From Proales similis (lineage: Eukaryota; Rotifera; Eurotatoria; Ploima; Proalidae): DNA of 64,000 bases. The notes below the pieces were generated by a model. The model ran no database searches. It was not told the origin of the DNA and worked only from the letters and a program-made list of their open reading frames with translations. Positions 1 to 14,418 of the stretch are shown here, piece after piece (positions within the stretch are counted from its first letter, which is position 1; every line of letters starts with the position of its first letter). The stretch is taken from NCBI GenBank assembly GCA_019059635.1, contig JAGVRJ010000001.1:434001-498000 (forward strand), read 5' to 3'. Position numbers and translations under genes: made by a program.

Positions 1-154
1 TTATCAACCTTCTTAACTCGTGGCTAAAATGGCCTCCCAGTCAGATAAAGACCGCCTGAGCTGGCGAGTGCATAAACTGCAAGTCATGGGACTCGCATTA
101 TTCAAAACCAGGCGTTCTCGAGCAAATTGAAAATATTCATTTCAACACAAGATT

Positions 155-3100
155 ATGGACGAACATCTAACTTGTCCCAGCTGCCATACTAGGTAGGTCC
201 CTCGGTCAGGCTGTTTTGTTTTTGCAGTGGGCATTCAGCTGAGACAAATAGGCAAGTGCCCCAGGCACCTATCAGACAAAATGACAAGCGCACTTTCAAG
301 GCCGCATGTCGTCATTGCGGCACCCAGTTTCGATTCAAAGTGAACCCGACCGCCCGCGGCCTGCTTGAAACCGACTCCATCACCTTTACTCTGAACGGGC
401 AGACGCACACCGGTAAAGCGCCCTTTGTCCGATTTGTCGAGTTTGAATAGTCGAGCCCAGAATTTTAGTCGGAAACGAGTTTCCTCTCACCATGAGCCTC
501 AACCAGTACCTAAGGGACGTGCTAAACATGACCGGGTAGGTCATACTTCGATCCTCTGGCGTCCACTAGCACCGAGCTTACCAATTCTTGCAGAACCAAA
601 GTCATGTGCCGACAGGGTGGATGCGGTAGTTGCATAGTAAACGTGGAAACCTTCGACCAGACCACTCAGCAGAAGAAGAACCTGGCTGTCAACTCGGTAA
701 GAAGCGGAACTCGTTCGAATTGAGTTGGCCGACTAATCAGTGCCACCACAGTGCATCTACCCTCTCTACTCTTGCGACGGACTGGAAATAACCACGGTAG
801 AGGGCATTGGCAACAAGCGAAAGGGCTACAATGAGATTCAGAAGCGGCTCGTCGACCATAACGGCAGCCAGTGTGGCTGGTGCACTTCTGGCATGGTCAT
901 GAACATGTACAGTCTGCTGCTGGACGATCCGAAACCCAGTCAAGAGCGCATCGAGAAGTCGTTTGACGGCAACATCTGCCGCTGCACTGGTATGCTTGGC
1001 AGCTTGTCTATCTTTTCTATCTGTCTTGATCAGGTCTTGATTGATTCAGGATATCGACCGATCCTCGACGCCATGCAGACCTTTGCCGGTGATCAGTCTC
1101 CGATCGACATCGAGGAGCTGCAGAGAATCAAGTGCTTGAACAAGCCTCGTCAGCCCTGCTCGCTCAGCACCAAGTGCGTGCACGTGATCAAGGACAGCGC
1201 CGAGTGGTTCGCTCCCACCAACATGTCGCAGCTGTTCGAACTGCTCACCGAGTACGCTACTCAAAAGAGCTATCGACTCGTGTCAGGAAACACGGGAACT
1301 GGAGTGTACGAGAACGACGGCCCCTATGAGGTGTTTATAAGCCTGGGCAAAATAGTGGAGCTCCAGCAGATACTGGCCAAGCCCGATTCACTTCGAATCG
1401 GATCTTCTGTCAGCCTGAAGACAATGATCGACCAGTTCGGTTCAGTGGCCAAGACGAACGGGTTCGAATATCTAGAAGTTCTGGCCGCGCACATAAGCCG
1501 CATTGCGAACGTGCCGGTGCGCAACATTGGATCATGGAGCGGAAATCTGATGCTCAAGTACGCGCACAACGAGTTCCCTTCGGACATGTTCATTTGTTTC
1601 GAAACTGTCAACGCCGCGATCAAACTGGTCGGACCCAAAGAGTTCGATCCGACTACGGTTGTGACAGCAAGCCAGCTCCTCACAACTGATATGACCGGAC
1701 GCCTGATCTACTCTGTTGACTTTGCCCCTTACGACTCAAACAAGACGTTCATCAAAACTTACAAGATCATGCCTAGGTCGCAGAACGCGCACGCTTACGT
1801 GAACGCCGGCTTCCGGGTTACGGTCGATCCGCAAACGTACAAGGTCGCTGAAGCTCCCTGCCTTGTCTTTGGCGGAATTAGTGCCCAGTTCATTCACGCA
1901 GTCCAGACGGAGAACTTCCTTTTGAATAAGCCGCTCAACGACATGAGCGTCCTTCAAAGCGCCTTTAAAATTCTGGAGCGAGAAATACAGCCGGACAACG
2001 ACCCGGTGCTTGCTTCTCCCCAATACAGACGATCATTGGCTCTCTCTCTTTTCTACAAGTTCATCCTCGAGCTCAATCTGCCCAACATCTCGGCAAGATT
2101 CAAGAGCGCCATCGAGGCGCTGATCGACCAGCGACCCGTGTCGAGCGGTGAACAGGACTATCCGACCGATCCGTCGCTCTATCCGGTCACCAAGCCAATG
2201 ACCAAACTGAACGCTCTGGCCCAGACTGCTGGCGAGGCACAATACGTTTATGACAAGACCTTTGATAAAACCGAGTATCACGGAGCGTTCATATTGACCG
2301 AGATCGGCAACTGTCGCCTCGACCAGATCGACACGTCGGCCGCTCTGGTGATGCCCGGAGTGATCGATGTACTGCTAGCCAAGGACATTCCGGGAACCAA
2401 CTCCTTTTTCCCGTCGCCCGATTCGCCCGAGCTGTTGTTCGCTGAAGACGCAGTCGACTACGCCGGACAAGCAGTAGGACTGGTCGTGGCCGAGACGTTT
2501 GAGCAAGCTTTGGCGGCCGCTCGGGCGGTCAAAGTGACCTACAAAGAGAAAAAGAAGCCCATTCTGACCATCCAGGACGCAATCAAGGCGCAGAGCTTCT
2601 TCCCCAAGCCAATGGAGGATTTCAAGTACGGCGATGCGGACGCGGCAATCAAGAACGCACCGCGCTCTGTCAAGGGCACCTTTTTCATGGACACCCAGTT
2701 TCACTTTTACATGGAGAACCAGGTGGCGGTGTGTGAGCCGACAGACGACGGTTTCGACGTTCACAGCTCGACGCAATTTACCGATTTCGTGCAAATTGCC
2801 GTCACCCAAGCGCTCGGTTTGCCGAGCAGTTCGGTGATCAACGTCAAAGTTAAGCAACTGGGAGGCGCCTACGGAGGAAAGATTACTCGATCGAACATTC
2901 CCGCAGTGGCTGCTGCCGTTGCCTGCAACAAACTAGGACGACCCGTGAGAGTGGCACTTGATCTGCCCACTGCTATGGAGATGATTGGAAAGCGATATCC
3001 TTGGTACACTGAGTACGAAGTCGGATTCGACAACAATGGACGAATACTCGGCATAAAGATAGACTTGTACGCCGACTGTGGCAACAATCCAAACGACTCG

Positions 3101-4568
3101 TCGATTGTCGCGGTTACCGAATTCATCGACAACGCATACAGCCTTCAGAACATAAGTTTGTCGTTCAACCATGTAAAGACCAATCTGCCGGCCAACACTG
3201 CCACCAGAAGCCCAGGTATAGATCGCTTGCTCTACTCGGCTCGCTTTGTCTAATTTTCAAGTTCAGGCACTTTTCCGTCGATCGCAATCATCGAGAACAT
3301 TATGGACAACGTGGCCCGCAGTGTAAATCAAGACGGAGTGGCGGTCAGACAACTGAATTACTACAAAAAAGGAGACAAGAACCCGAGCGGAGAAGTGCTG
3401 CAGTACTTCAATCTCGACGAGATGACCGACTCTTTGCTGAAGAGCAGCGACTACGCAAATCGTCTGGCGAGCATTGCAACATTCAATTCTCAGAATCGAT
3501 GGAAGAAGAAAGGCTTTTCGATCACTCCCATCAAATGGGGCGTCGGATGGACGGGTGGATACTACAACTGCTTTATAAGCATTTATTCAAGCGATGGATC
3601 AGTGAGTCTTGTTCACGGTGGTGTTGAGATGGGCCAAGGCATTCACACCAAGGCCGCTCAAGTCTGCGCCTACGAGTTGGGCATTCCGCTTGAAACCATT
3701 TCGGTGAAGCATGCGACCAACCTGACCAATCCGAATGTACAAGCAACGGGCGGTTCAATCACTTCTGAACTCGTTTGCAAAGTAAATTCTGGCCCAATAA
3801 ATCATGGGTTCTAAATTGACGCCAATATTAATTAGGCTGTCATCGAATGCTGCAAGCTTGTGAATGACAAACTAGCGCCGGTCCGATCGCAGATGCCTCC
3901 CAAATACACTTGGCAAGATTTGATTAGCAAAGCGTTTCAACTTGGCGTGGACTTGGTCACCAACTACTGGCTCTTTCCAAAGACGGACACAATTTCAGCG
4001 TACTTTGTTTACGGAGTTGCTTGCACCGAGGCCACTCTCGACGTGCTGACCGGCGAGACACAAATCGTGCGCACGGACATCCTCTACGATGGAGGCCAAA
4101 GGTAACGCGTTATCTCTCAAAAAAAAAGACCCGCCCGAGTCGACGTGTTCTCATCTCGCTTCTAGTCTGAACGGTGAAATCGATCTAGGCCAAGCCCAAG
4201 GCGCCTTTGTCATGGGCATGGGTTTCTGGCTCTTTGAAAAGGTCAGATACGATCCGGACTCGGGACGCCTGCTCACCAGAGACACTTGGGAGTACAAGCC
4301 GCCGACCACGCGCGACATTCCAATTGACTTTCGCATCCAATTCCTCAAGAACAACCCCAATCCGCTCGGTGTGCTCGGATCGAAATGCATTGGCGAGCCT
4401 CCGCTCTGCCTCACGCCCTCAGTCGCTCTGGCTGTTAAACGATGCATCGAGGCCGCACGCGCCGAAGTCAATCAAAACTCCTATTTCAACCTTAATTCGC
4501 CGGCCACAGTCGAAGACATCCAACAGCTCTGTCTGGTCGACATATCGCAGTTCAAGTTCAGCGACTAA
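155..4568 (+). CDS. Aldehyde oxidase (xanthine dehydrogenase family) with N-terminal zinc-ribbon-like extension
   Basis: Molybdo-flavoenzyme that oxidises aldehydes or N-heterocycles using 2Fe-2S clusters, FAD and a molybdenum cofactor. Nine exons: 155-192, 228-412, 469-535, 594-696, 752-989, 1050-3215, 3267-3781, 3836-4101, 4166-4568; 1326 aa, in frame throughout. Seen in order: first 2Fe-2S domain (VMCRQGGCGSC), second 2Fe-2S domain (CGWCTSGM, CRCTGYRP), FAD-binding domain (GNTGTGVY), Mo-domain motifs GGAYGGK and HGGVEMGQGIHTKAAQ, and the catalytic-Glu region GEPPL near the end. The segment RSPGTFPSIAIIENIM resembles insect aldehyde oxidases more than xanthine dehydrogenases. Before the ferredoxin fold sits an extension with CPSC and CRHCG pairs; it shares an exon with the first ferredoxin strand, so it is not a mis-joined neighbour. 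The first intron is only 35 nt. An AATAAA-like signal follows near 4635. The family is certain; substrate is not. Confidence 0.9.
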
Positions 4569-4769
4569 ATTTTTATCCTCTACTGTTTGAAACTGTCAAT
4601 TTAGCTGCCAAGTGAAAGACAATCGTCGCGTTGAAAATAAAAAAGCAAATACAACAAATAGAATGCGAATGGCGGGCTTTGTAATCGTCTAAATGTTTAT
4701 TAGCGAACAATCCGAAGTGTTAAAGGTCAAAATGTGCTTCTGTCGTCTAGTTTTGAAGTGTTGTAATCA

Positions 4770-6082
4770 TCAATTGGAAGAGAATTTCGACTCTTTCCTG
4801 CCGGCGAGCTCTTTTTGACGTTGCTTTTCCTCGTTCAATTTGGCCAAGCACTCTGCCACTTGTTTTTCGAGCTCGTCCAGATTTTGCTTCAAAAATATTT
4901 GCCAGAACCACTCACAGCAATTATCAAAGCGATCCGAAATGAATTGGCTCTTACCGTCTTGTGCTGGTAGATGTGCAGTATTCGCACACAAATCGCCTCA
5001 AGCGAGCTCAGATCGGCGCCGAACGCTTGGTACCAGGGCGGATTGTCTGGCAGCGAGATTTGAAGCTGACGCGCCGACAAGTAGATGCAGGCGCAGGCGA
5101 TGTTTTCGGGCGAGAAACGAAGAAAGAGGTCCGTGCGAAAACTGTCGCTCATGTAATTCCTTTTGCAATCGCATTTAGCTCGGCCGGTCGTCATCTGGGC
5201 CTAAACAGGCAGGGATAGGTGCGTTACCATGCTTTTTGAATAATGTCCGGATCGTTAAAGTCCATCGCTCTCAGATAGATGAATATGATCTTGAAAGAGA
5301 GATGAGGCGATGAGATAATTCAATCGGGACCAGATGCAGCTCTACCTTGTGCGGATGCTTGAAGTAAACGCAAAAGCCGAGCTCTTTGAGCAGGCGCCGC
5401 TCGGCCTTGATTATTTGATTTTTATTGTCGTAGTAGCTCTGGTCGATTTGGAGCGGACTTATGAGTCTAGGTGTTTAAGCAACTGAGCATTTAACTTGCG
5501 TGCGTTCACTTGATAGCGAAAGAAATGAGTTTGAAATTACTTGCCACTGTTCAGCTGTTTTATGTGATGAAGGACGTTCATGACGTCTCGAGTTCGCCGC
5601 GGACACTCTTCTATTTTGCTGGCCAGAAATATACACGCGGCCACATAATACTGGCGGAATGGTTTCAGGCCAAGGAGACACCAGCTCAGCAAACAAGATC
5701 AACTCACCTTTGTCGGATACTTGACCATTGACTTGGCGTAGTAGAATCGGTGAAAGAGCACTTGGGCAGTGGCCATTGCCGTCTGAGGTAACTTGAGCAA
5801 GCGACCAGCGGTCTGAATGAGCTCACAGCCGATGAGACGCAGGTCGAACTCGACCTCGAACGGAAGGCCTTCTTTCATCGACGGCGTTGGATAGAGTTTG
5901 TCTGGCGACATGAGCGGAATGTCGAGTCGAATTCTGTAGAGCACGCGTTTGGCTGGCGCGCTCTTGGACTCGAGGGCCGAGCTAGAGTCGGCTGCCTTCG
6001 ACTCGTGCGGTGGCGTGTTTTGTACATTCGGTTCTGAAGTCGGCGTTGAGGCGGCCGAGTTAGAACCTGGTGCTCCGATCAT
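4770..6082 (-). CDS. Cyclin L without RS tail
   Basis: Transcription/splicing cyclin, partner of CDK11-type kinases in the nucleus. Six exons on the minus strand: 6082-5708, 5650-5541, 5466-5346, 5289-5228, 5159-4955, 4886-4770; 329 aa. The start is the ATG at 6082; the frame opens only shortly upstream. Seen: an S/T-rich leader, then the first cyclin box (EFDLRLIGCELIQTAGRLLK, then VAACIFLASKIEECPRRTRD) and the second box (WNYMSDSFRTDLFLRFSPEN, IACACIYLSARQLQISLP). These match cyclin L closely rather than cyclins K or T. Known family members carry a long Arg-Ser domain after the boxes; here the protein ends after a short charged helix (about 38 residues). It converges on the aldehyde oxidase gene with about 200 bp between the stop codons. 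Confidence 0.9.
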
Positions 6083-6910
6083 CTTCCTACACTCTCCAGC
6101 ATGCAAACCCCTTTTCGCCTTGTCGGTTTGTCCGCTGCTTATGTTTCTTGTTTATTTCTTTTTCGATTTTGAATTTCTTTTCAATTTCTTCTATTCTATG
6201 CGTGCATGCACTCGACACTCTTGCCGCATCTCGCCGGGAGCAGAATAAATTTGAATTTAATTGAATCAAGCCATAAAGAAGTCAGTTGACTCCAAGCGGC
6301 TTGGGGCTTCTATGCCAAGTGGCAAAGCGGTGGCCAAAAACGGTTTTTGTTTACGAGCGAGTGGTTCGCGTCAAGTGGAGCAATGCCCACTGTCTGTATG
6401 TTGGGTCGAAAGCTTCCCTTTGCTTGGCCTTATTTGTCCCGGAAGTAGAGAAAACGACGAGCGAAATCAAAACGATCAGGTTGGCCAACCAGTTGCGGGC
6501 GGAAGGACAATCGATCGAGTTGTGGGCAAGAGAGGATAACTAGCGCACGAGAGTCAGAAAGAGGCGGGCAGGAGGAAGTGCACACCAAGACAAACGAGCG
6601 GTGCTGCATTACTAATTTCATTCTTGTACTCGTTTTTGGATTAATTGATTAATGTCGGACAACTACTGGCGACCGATTTATGCACATTGTCCGGCAGAGG
6701 AGAGGACTGGAATCGATCGCCTGTCTGTGTGCACATAATTAGGAAGAGTGAAGACCGATGCCGGCCACATTAGATGCATGAGCGCACACATTCAGTCTGA
6801 CAGTTTTAAAAAACCATCACTTTAGATAATTGCCGTTGCGCGGACGCACCAACCGCCACACAGCCGCTTCACGTTCAGCAGAATTTCGCCCCCAAGCGAG
6901 CGCGTGCGAG
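6083..6910. other. Intergenic region, possible short open frame
   Basis: Lies between the divergent starts of cyclin L and AGAP, so it should hold promoters for both. A plus-strand open frame of about 80 codons ends with TAG near 6543. It reads protein-like (for example VEKTTSEIKTIRLANQL) but has no ATG in frame and I recognise no family; it could be an exon of a small gene or chance. The rest shows no coding signal. Confidence 0.3.
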
Positions 6911-9978
<3,068 letters not shown>

Positions 9979-10400
9979 TTCCTCCTCATTTGTACAAAAA
10001 GCAGGCAACAAACAATTAAGGCAATAGACAAGCAAAAATCGAATTTGTAAATTAGACTCGATCTGGGTATTCCGTCAAGGTGGTTCGCCTTGTTGCCGAT
10101 CTAATTCATCGCAACCCAATGCCTCGGCAGAAGGCGCCTTTTGTTTAAATTCGCAACTAAAAGCTTTAAAATAAATTATGTGAAAAAAAAATGAGAATCG
10201 TCCGAAAGTTGAGCGGCATATGGTGAAAGCGAGACCAAAGATCTGAGTTACTACGTGTCCTTGAAATGAATTAGTTTTTATTTTGAAGCTACAACTGCAA
10301 TGGACTACAACTTGGGAAGCACCGGCCGATGAACAATGCTTTTGCTTTTTTGCTCGATTAAGTTTTATTAAGAGAAAGGAGAGCGCCTGTGGAAGCTGGT
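9979..10400. other. Convergent 3' flank of AGAP and FAD synthase
   Basis: Non-coding stretch between two convergent stop codons. It contains AATAAA-like signals for each strand: AAATAAATT near 10168 for the upstream gene, and the reverse complement TTTTATTA near 10364 for the downstream gene. No other structure seen. Confidence 0.5.
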
Positions 10401-11258
10401 TCACCTTTGGCGGCGCGACTCGCGCTCCTTGTCCATATTCTCGAGTAAATAGGCGGGCGAGAAGGAGCCGTCCTCGTTGCGCAACGATTCGTTCGGCACA
10501 CTGTTCTCCGTGCTGTCTATCGAGGTGAAGCCCTTCTCGTACAGGCTGCAGTAGGGCATTTTGGTGAGCAGAATAAAGAGCCAAATTTCGCTAAAATTCC
10601 AGTCGAGTATCGGATTGACTCGCATGTATTGAGGCCAACCGGCGTCAGTTGGCACAAAGTCGGGCATGTGCTTGAAATAGGAGCCGTCCGAGCGTCGCAC
10701 GCCCATCAGCACCGCTTTGATGTGTGGCTCGGTTTGCTTCAGCTCGGCAAGACACTGCTTGAACGACTTGGACGGATCGTTGAACACAATCATGTTTAGA
10801 ATATCTTGGCTAAAAAATCCGTGCGTTAATTGCTCTATAAAACGAGTGACCTCATCGAACTGATGTCTTATTTTAATATAAAGAATATTGAGGGGAAACG
10901 GACGGCCCAGGCGTCGACAAACGATGTAGTAGAGTACGAGCACCACGCAACAGTCCTTGCCGCCGTTGAACGATACGCATATCTGATCGCTTGAGTAGCG
11001 TTTAAAGCACTCTTCGATTATCTGGATGCTCTTGGCTAGTTTGGCTTTGAACTCGGCCAGGTCGAGGCGCTTGGCCAGGAATGAGATGTGAGCCGTGTGC
11101 TGAGGTAACTGATTGTTGTTCTCCTCACATTCACCGAGAGACGTCAGCGACGAATGCTTTGGCTCGGCCTCTATGAGCCGCTTGAATTGACGTTCGACCA
11201 ACTCAATGGAGGCGCCGGCACTTGTCGTCTGGCTTGCCTCGTCCCTGCTATGGTTCAT
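10401..11258 (-). CDS. FLAD1: FAD synthase, PAPS-reductase-like domain only
   Basis: Adenylyl-transferase making FAD from FMN and ATP. Single exon, 285 aa, ATG at 11258 and TGA at 10401. Seen: an ATP-PPi loop SFNGGKDC near residue 105, the motif GVRRSDG, and RVNPILDWNFSEIW in the second half, all diagnostic of the eukaryotic FAD synthase / PAPS reductase fold. Vertebrate FLAD1 also has an N-terminal molybdopterin-binding-like domain. It is absent here: only about 70 residues precede the catalytic domain, so the size is like yeast Fad1. The gene is head to head with ETFRF1, 532 bp away. It is intronless, unlike most neighbours. Confidence 0.92.
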   Translation of the reverse strand: MNHSRDEASQTTSAGASIELVERQFKRLIEAEPKHSSLTSLGECEENNNQLPQHTAHISFLAKRLDLAEFKAKLAKSIQIIEECFKRYSSDQICVSFNGGKDCCVVLVLYYIVCRRLGRPFPLNILYIKIRHQFDEVTRFIEQLTHGFFSQDILNMIVFNDPSKSFKQCLAELKQTEPHIKAVLMGVRRSDGSYFKHMPDFVPTDAGWPQYMRVNPILDWNFSEIWLFILLTKMPYCSLYEKGFTSIDSTENSVPNESLRNEDGSFSPAYLLENMDKERESRRQR

Positions 11259-11790
11259 AACGCTCTTAATTTTCTAATTTGTGCCGTGTATGCGCCCAAG
11301 CCTCCTTTTATCAAATCGAGGGCCTCGACGGGCAAAATTATATTCCCAATGAGGCAAATGAGGCGGTGTTAACCAATCGCTTTCGAAAAACCGGTCTCCT
11401 TCGCTCACTCTCTGACTCCAAATTAAATAAGAATTTTAAATTTATCGATAGTCTTGGCACCTTTTCAAATTTATTTCAGGGTTGGCAATCAAATTCGGTC
11501 GATTCGAGCTTGTTAGAGTCGTAAAACACAGTCTGTGTGAGTCGTACTCGGTCACTCGATATATGGACCCAAGTCCTTCGGCAACAAAGAAAATTTGAAT
11601 TCACGGGAAGAAAGTCTCTCAGATGTTGGTTTCTCATCAGCCCGATCAAGCAGCCCAGTGCCGAGGCGAAACAATTTGTTGAGTTGGATATGCATCACAA
11701 CAAGATTGCCTTAGGTCGCCGGCCGCAAATTCGCTTTACTTACTGGTCGAGTGAAAGGAGCGTTTTGGTAAGAGACTTGCCGTTTTGAAG
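11259..11790. promoter_or_regulatory. Shared upstream region of FAD synthase and ETFRF1
   Basis: The divergent starts at 11258 (minus) and 11791 (plus) leave 532 bp that must hold both promoters. No TATA box at a sensible distance from either ATG was seen. Short open frames within it lack ATG starts and resemble no family. Confidence 0.4.
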
Positions 11791-12153
11791 ATGAGCGCCT
11801 TGAGAGCTCGTGTCCTCGATTTGTATAAAAACGTAAGAGATTGTTTATTTCTAGTCATTTGAGCGGGCCAGTCATTAACGTCGATCGAAAAGTTGCTCTA
11901 CTACGGAAGGGACTATCCGCTAGGATTCGACTATTTCAGACGGAGACTGAGGAACGCATTTGAAAAGCAGCGACAACTCAACGAACCCAAGGAAATTGAA
12001 AAGGCGATCGATCGTGGTCTGTTTGTGATCAAAGAATTAGAGGCCCTGTACAAACTGCGCAAGTATCGCCACTTGAAGAAAAGCTACTACGACGTTGATC
12101 AAGAGTTCGAGGCCAGTCTGCGCCATTTTGAGAACAAGCACAGCTCTAAATAA
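11791..12153 (+). CDS. ETFRF1: ETF regulatory factor 1 (LYR-motif protein, LYRM5)
   Basis: Small mitochondrial LYR protein that binds electron-transferring flavoprotein and displaces its FAD. Two exons, 11791-11832 and 11893-12153, 100 aa. Seen: the LYR-type start [18 protein letters not shown], then the arginine-rich helix [11 protein letters not shown], and [19 protein letters not shown]. This matches ETFRF1 over its full length, including spacing. The stop codon TAA overlaps an AATAAA poly(A) signal (12149-12154), so the 3' UTR must be very short. It is 201 bp upstream of the NUDCD1 ATG on the same strand, and head to head with FAD synthase. Confidence 0.93.
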
Positions 12154-12354
12154 ACGATCAAACAGCCATGAGCAGCTCAGTGAGTTTGAGCTTTATTCTC
12201 TTGCCGACGGTCGGGTTTAGTCAAGTGGTGCGCTTGTCAATAGGGACTTGGAGACACAGATGAGACAAAGTGAATTGCCGAGTCATTCGTGTGCATGCGC
12301 GCAAAAATAACCAACATCTGAATTGAAAATAGAACGAATAGAACAAGCTCAGAG

Positions 12355-14220
12355 ATGAGTGTCAACAACCTGATGGAAGTTGAGACCAGCGGCAAGGAGC
12401 CGGTCTGGATGGACTTGGCGCCAGACCGTAGTCTGCTCAACCCGAGCTTCGAGGGCTACAAGCTCTCGCTCAACTCGTTTCCCAAATACGAGCTCGAGAT
12501 GGGCGTCGACAAACGGCTCGACACATTCAACTTTGTGGAGGCCGACCGCTCTTCGCACAGCGTCTTCCTCTATCAGCATCTAAAAGTCTACAGCATGCAG
12601 AATCTGTTGTGCGTCAACCAGTTTGACGACTCAAATCTTTACTACTTCGACGAGAGCGGTCGACTTGTCAAGGTCATTTATAACTTGCCGAATATTGCGC
12701 CTCGAAGAGCCCTGGTGCCAACCAATCTTCAGATAGGTGTGACGTCAAATCCGTCGACAAACCGGGCCAGTCGCAGCCTCAAGTTCTACAACCGCACAAG
12801 TTCGGTGATTTGCGACGGCTGCGATTCCCTTTATTTTGTCCAGATCGTCTCTCAGGCGGAGGATGAGCCACTCTCGAGCGAGCAGTGGCAGGTTCTGTTC
12901 AAATGGAGCGCGAACGACGAGAGCAAATGCTACTCGGCCATAATTCGTGATGTCGTTGAGTTCGAAGGAGCGGTTCATGTTTTACTCATGAACGTTGTGG
13001 ACGCCGAAGATGGCAAATCAGAGACATTGTTGAACTGGCTCACTTTCAGAGGCGAGCAGCTTGTGCGCTTGAGACGGGTTAGTTGCGACAGCAGCGTGCC
13101 AGACTATGTCTCATTTGAAACAAACGGACAATCGTTGTTCATCATCGCTCCGGCATCCACTCGATTTGTGTTCGATTCTGAGCGGCCGGTCGTCGACGAG
13201 ACGCCCGGTCCAGAGTCGGTAGAAATGGCCGCCTCTGACACCAACGAGCCAGTTGAAAAGTTCTACAGCTGGAGTCAAACGCCGGACGAGATAAGCGTAA
13301 GTGTGCGACTCGTGGGCAAGCCGTTCACTCGTTCAGATTTGAGCGTCAATTTGAGAACCGACTCAATCGAGATCGAGCTATTCAACGAGAAAGTGATCAG
13401 CTCAACGATGCAGGCGAAAATCAAGCCCGATGAGTCGACATGGACCATAGGCGAGAACGAATCGGTTGAGCTGGTGTTGGCCAAGGCGTCAGTCGGTCAG
13501 CTGTGGACCAATTTCCTCAGCGACAATGACAAGTTCGGCGAGTACAAAATGCCCGAAACAAACGGGTCGTCGATGTTGGACGCGATGACCAGCGATAAAC
13601 TGGTCGATCCGGTCGAGAACAAGTCGCTGTTCAATCTGCAGCAGCAGCTCGAAGAGTGCGACGAAATGGCCGGCGTCGAGTGCAAAGATCCGGCCGAGAG
13701 CGAGCAAAGGCTGGCGATGCTGCGTCGAATTGACGGCGACACTCATCGTGACACTCACAAATGCTTTGTGAACGACAACAAGTTTCTGTTCGCCATTCAC
13801 ACCAGCGCGCAAAAGAGCGAGTCCGTTTGCCTCAGACACGACGTAGACGGTCTACTCTGGCAGCCGCATCGAGTCTCGCCGCCATCGCCCCCTGAGACCG
13901 TCTGGCTGAGCCATGCGCACACGTTCCAGGCGTTTGGCTACGTACAAGCCTCCAAGCAGCAGTGCAAGTACTGTTCGGCGCCGCCGGACTGCTCGTACGC
14001 CTGCATTGCGGACACCAACAAGCACGTTTACATTTACAGACAAGAGAGCAGCGGCACTGAGCTGAAAAACCGCAAATCGGGCCGACTGGTCGGCAAGATA
14101 GCCAAGCAGTACTTGATCTCACTGGACAGTGATCAGGAAATACACGGCCTCTACTGCGCCAACAAGCATCTGATCATTCTAACCAAAGAGCTTTGTTACA
14201 TCAACTGTCTCGAGGCTTGA
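12355..14220 (+). CDS. NUDCD1: NudC domain-containing protein 1
   Basis: Co-chaperone-like protein with a central CS/p23 domain and a beta-propeller-like remainder. Single exon, 621 aa (human about 583). Seen: the conserved N-terminus LLNPSFEGYKLSLNSFPKYE, then SNLYYFDESGRLVKV; a CS domain at about residues 300-390 beginning YSWSQTPDEISVSVRL and containing STWTIGE; and a C-terminal part with paired cysteines (CKYCSAPPDCSYAC). The ATG at 12355 is followed directly by the conserved region. An AATAAA at about 14292 lies 70 bp after the stop. It is intronless while its neighbours are split. Confidence 0.92.
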   Translation: MSVNNLMEVETSGKEPVWMDLAPDRSLLNPSFEGYKLSLNSFPKYELEMGVDKRLDTFNFVEADRSSHSVFLYQHLKVYSMQNLLCVNQFDDSNLYYFDESGRLVKVIYNLPNIAPRRALVPTNLQIGVTSNPSTNRASRSLKFYNRTSSVICDGCDSLYFVQIVSQAEDEPLSSEQWQVLFKWSANDESKCYSAIIRDVVEFEGAVHVLLMNVVDAEDGKSETLLNWLTFRGEQLVRLRRVSCDSSVPDYVSFETNGQSLFIIAPASTRFVFDSERPVVDETPGPESVEMAASDTNEPVEKFYSWSQTPDEISVSVRLVGKPFTRSDLSVNLRTDSIEIELFNEKVISSTMQAKIKPDESTWTIGENESVELVLAKASVGQLWTNFLSDNDKFGEYKMPETNGSSMLDAMTSDKLVDPVENKSLFNLQQQLEECDEMAGVECKDPAESEQRLAMLRRIDGDTHRDTHKCFVNDNKFLFAIHTSAQKSESVCLRHDVDGLLWQPHRVSPPSPPETVWLSHAHTFQAFGYVQASKQQCKYCSAPPDCSYACIADTNKHVYIYRQESSGTELKNRKSGRLVGKIAKQYLISLDSDQEIHGLYCANKHLIILTKELCYINCLEA

Positions 14221-14418
14221 CTGCTCGGCGCCGGGCTTTTGGGCAGAAGAGGACCCAGCACGAGCGAGCGGCTCCATGTAAACTTGCATAAATAAAGAAA
14301 TATCCGTCGTTATGTGTCTCGTTGATTCTTTAAACTGATCGCTTCTGGAGCTGGCCATTCTGAAGCAAGAGACGCCTGTTTTATCGTCGTTAATCTTGTT
14401 GTAAACACAAGCACAGTC

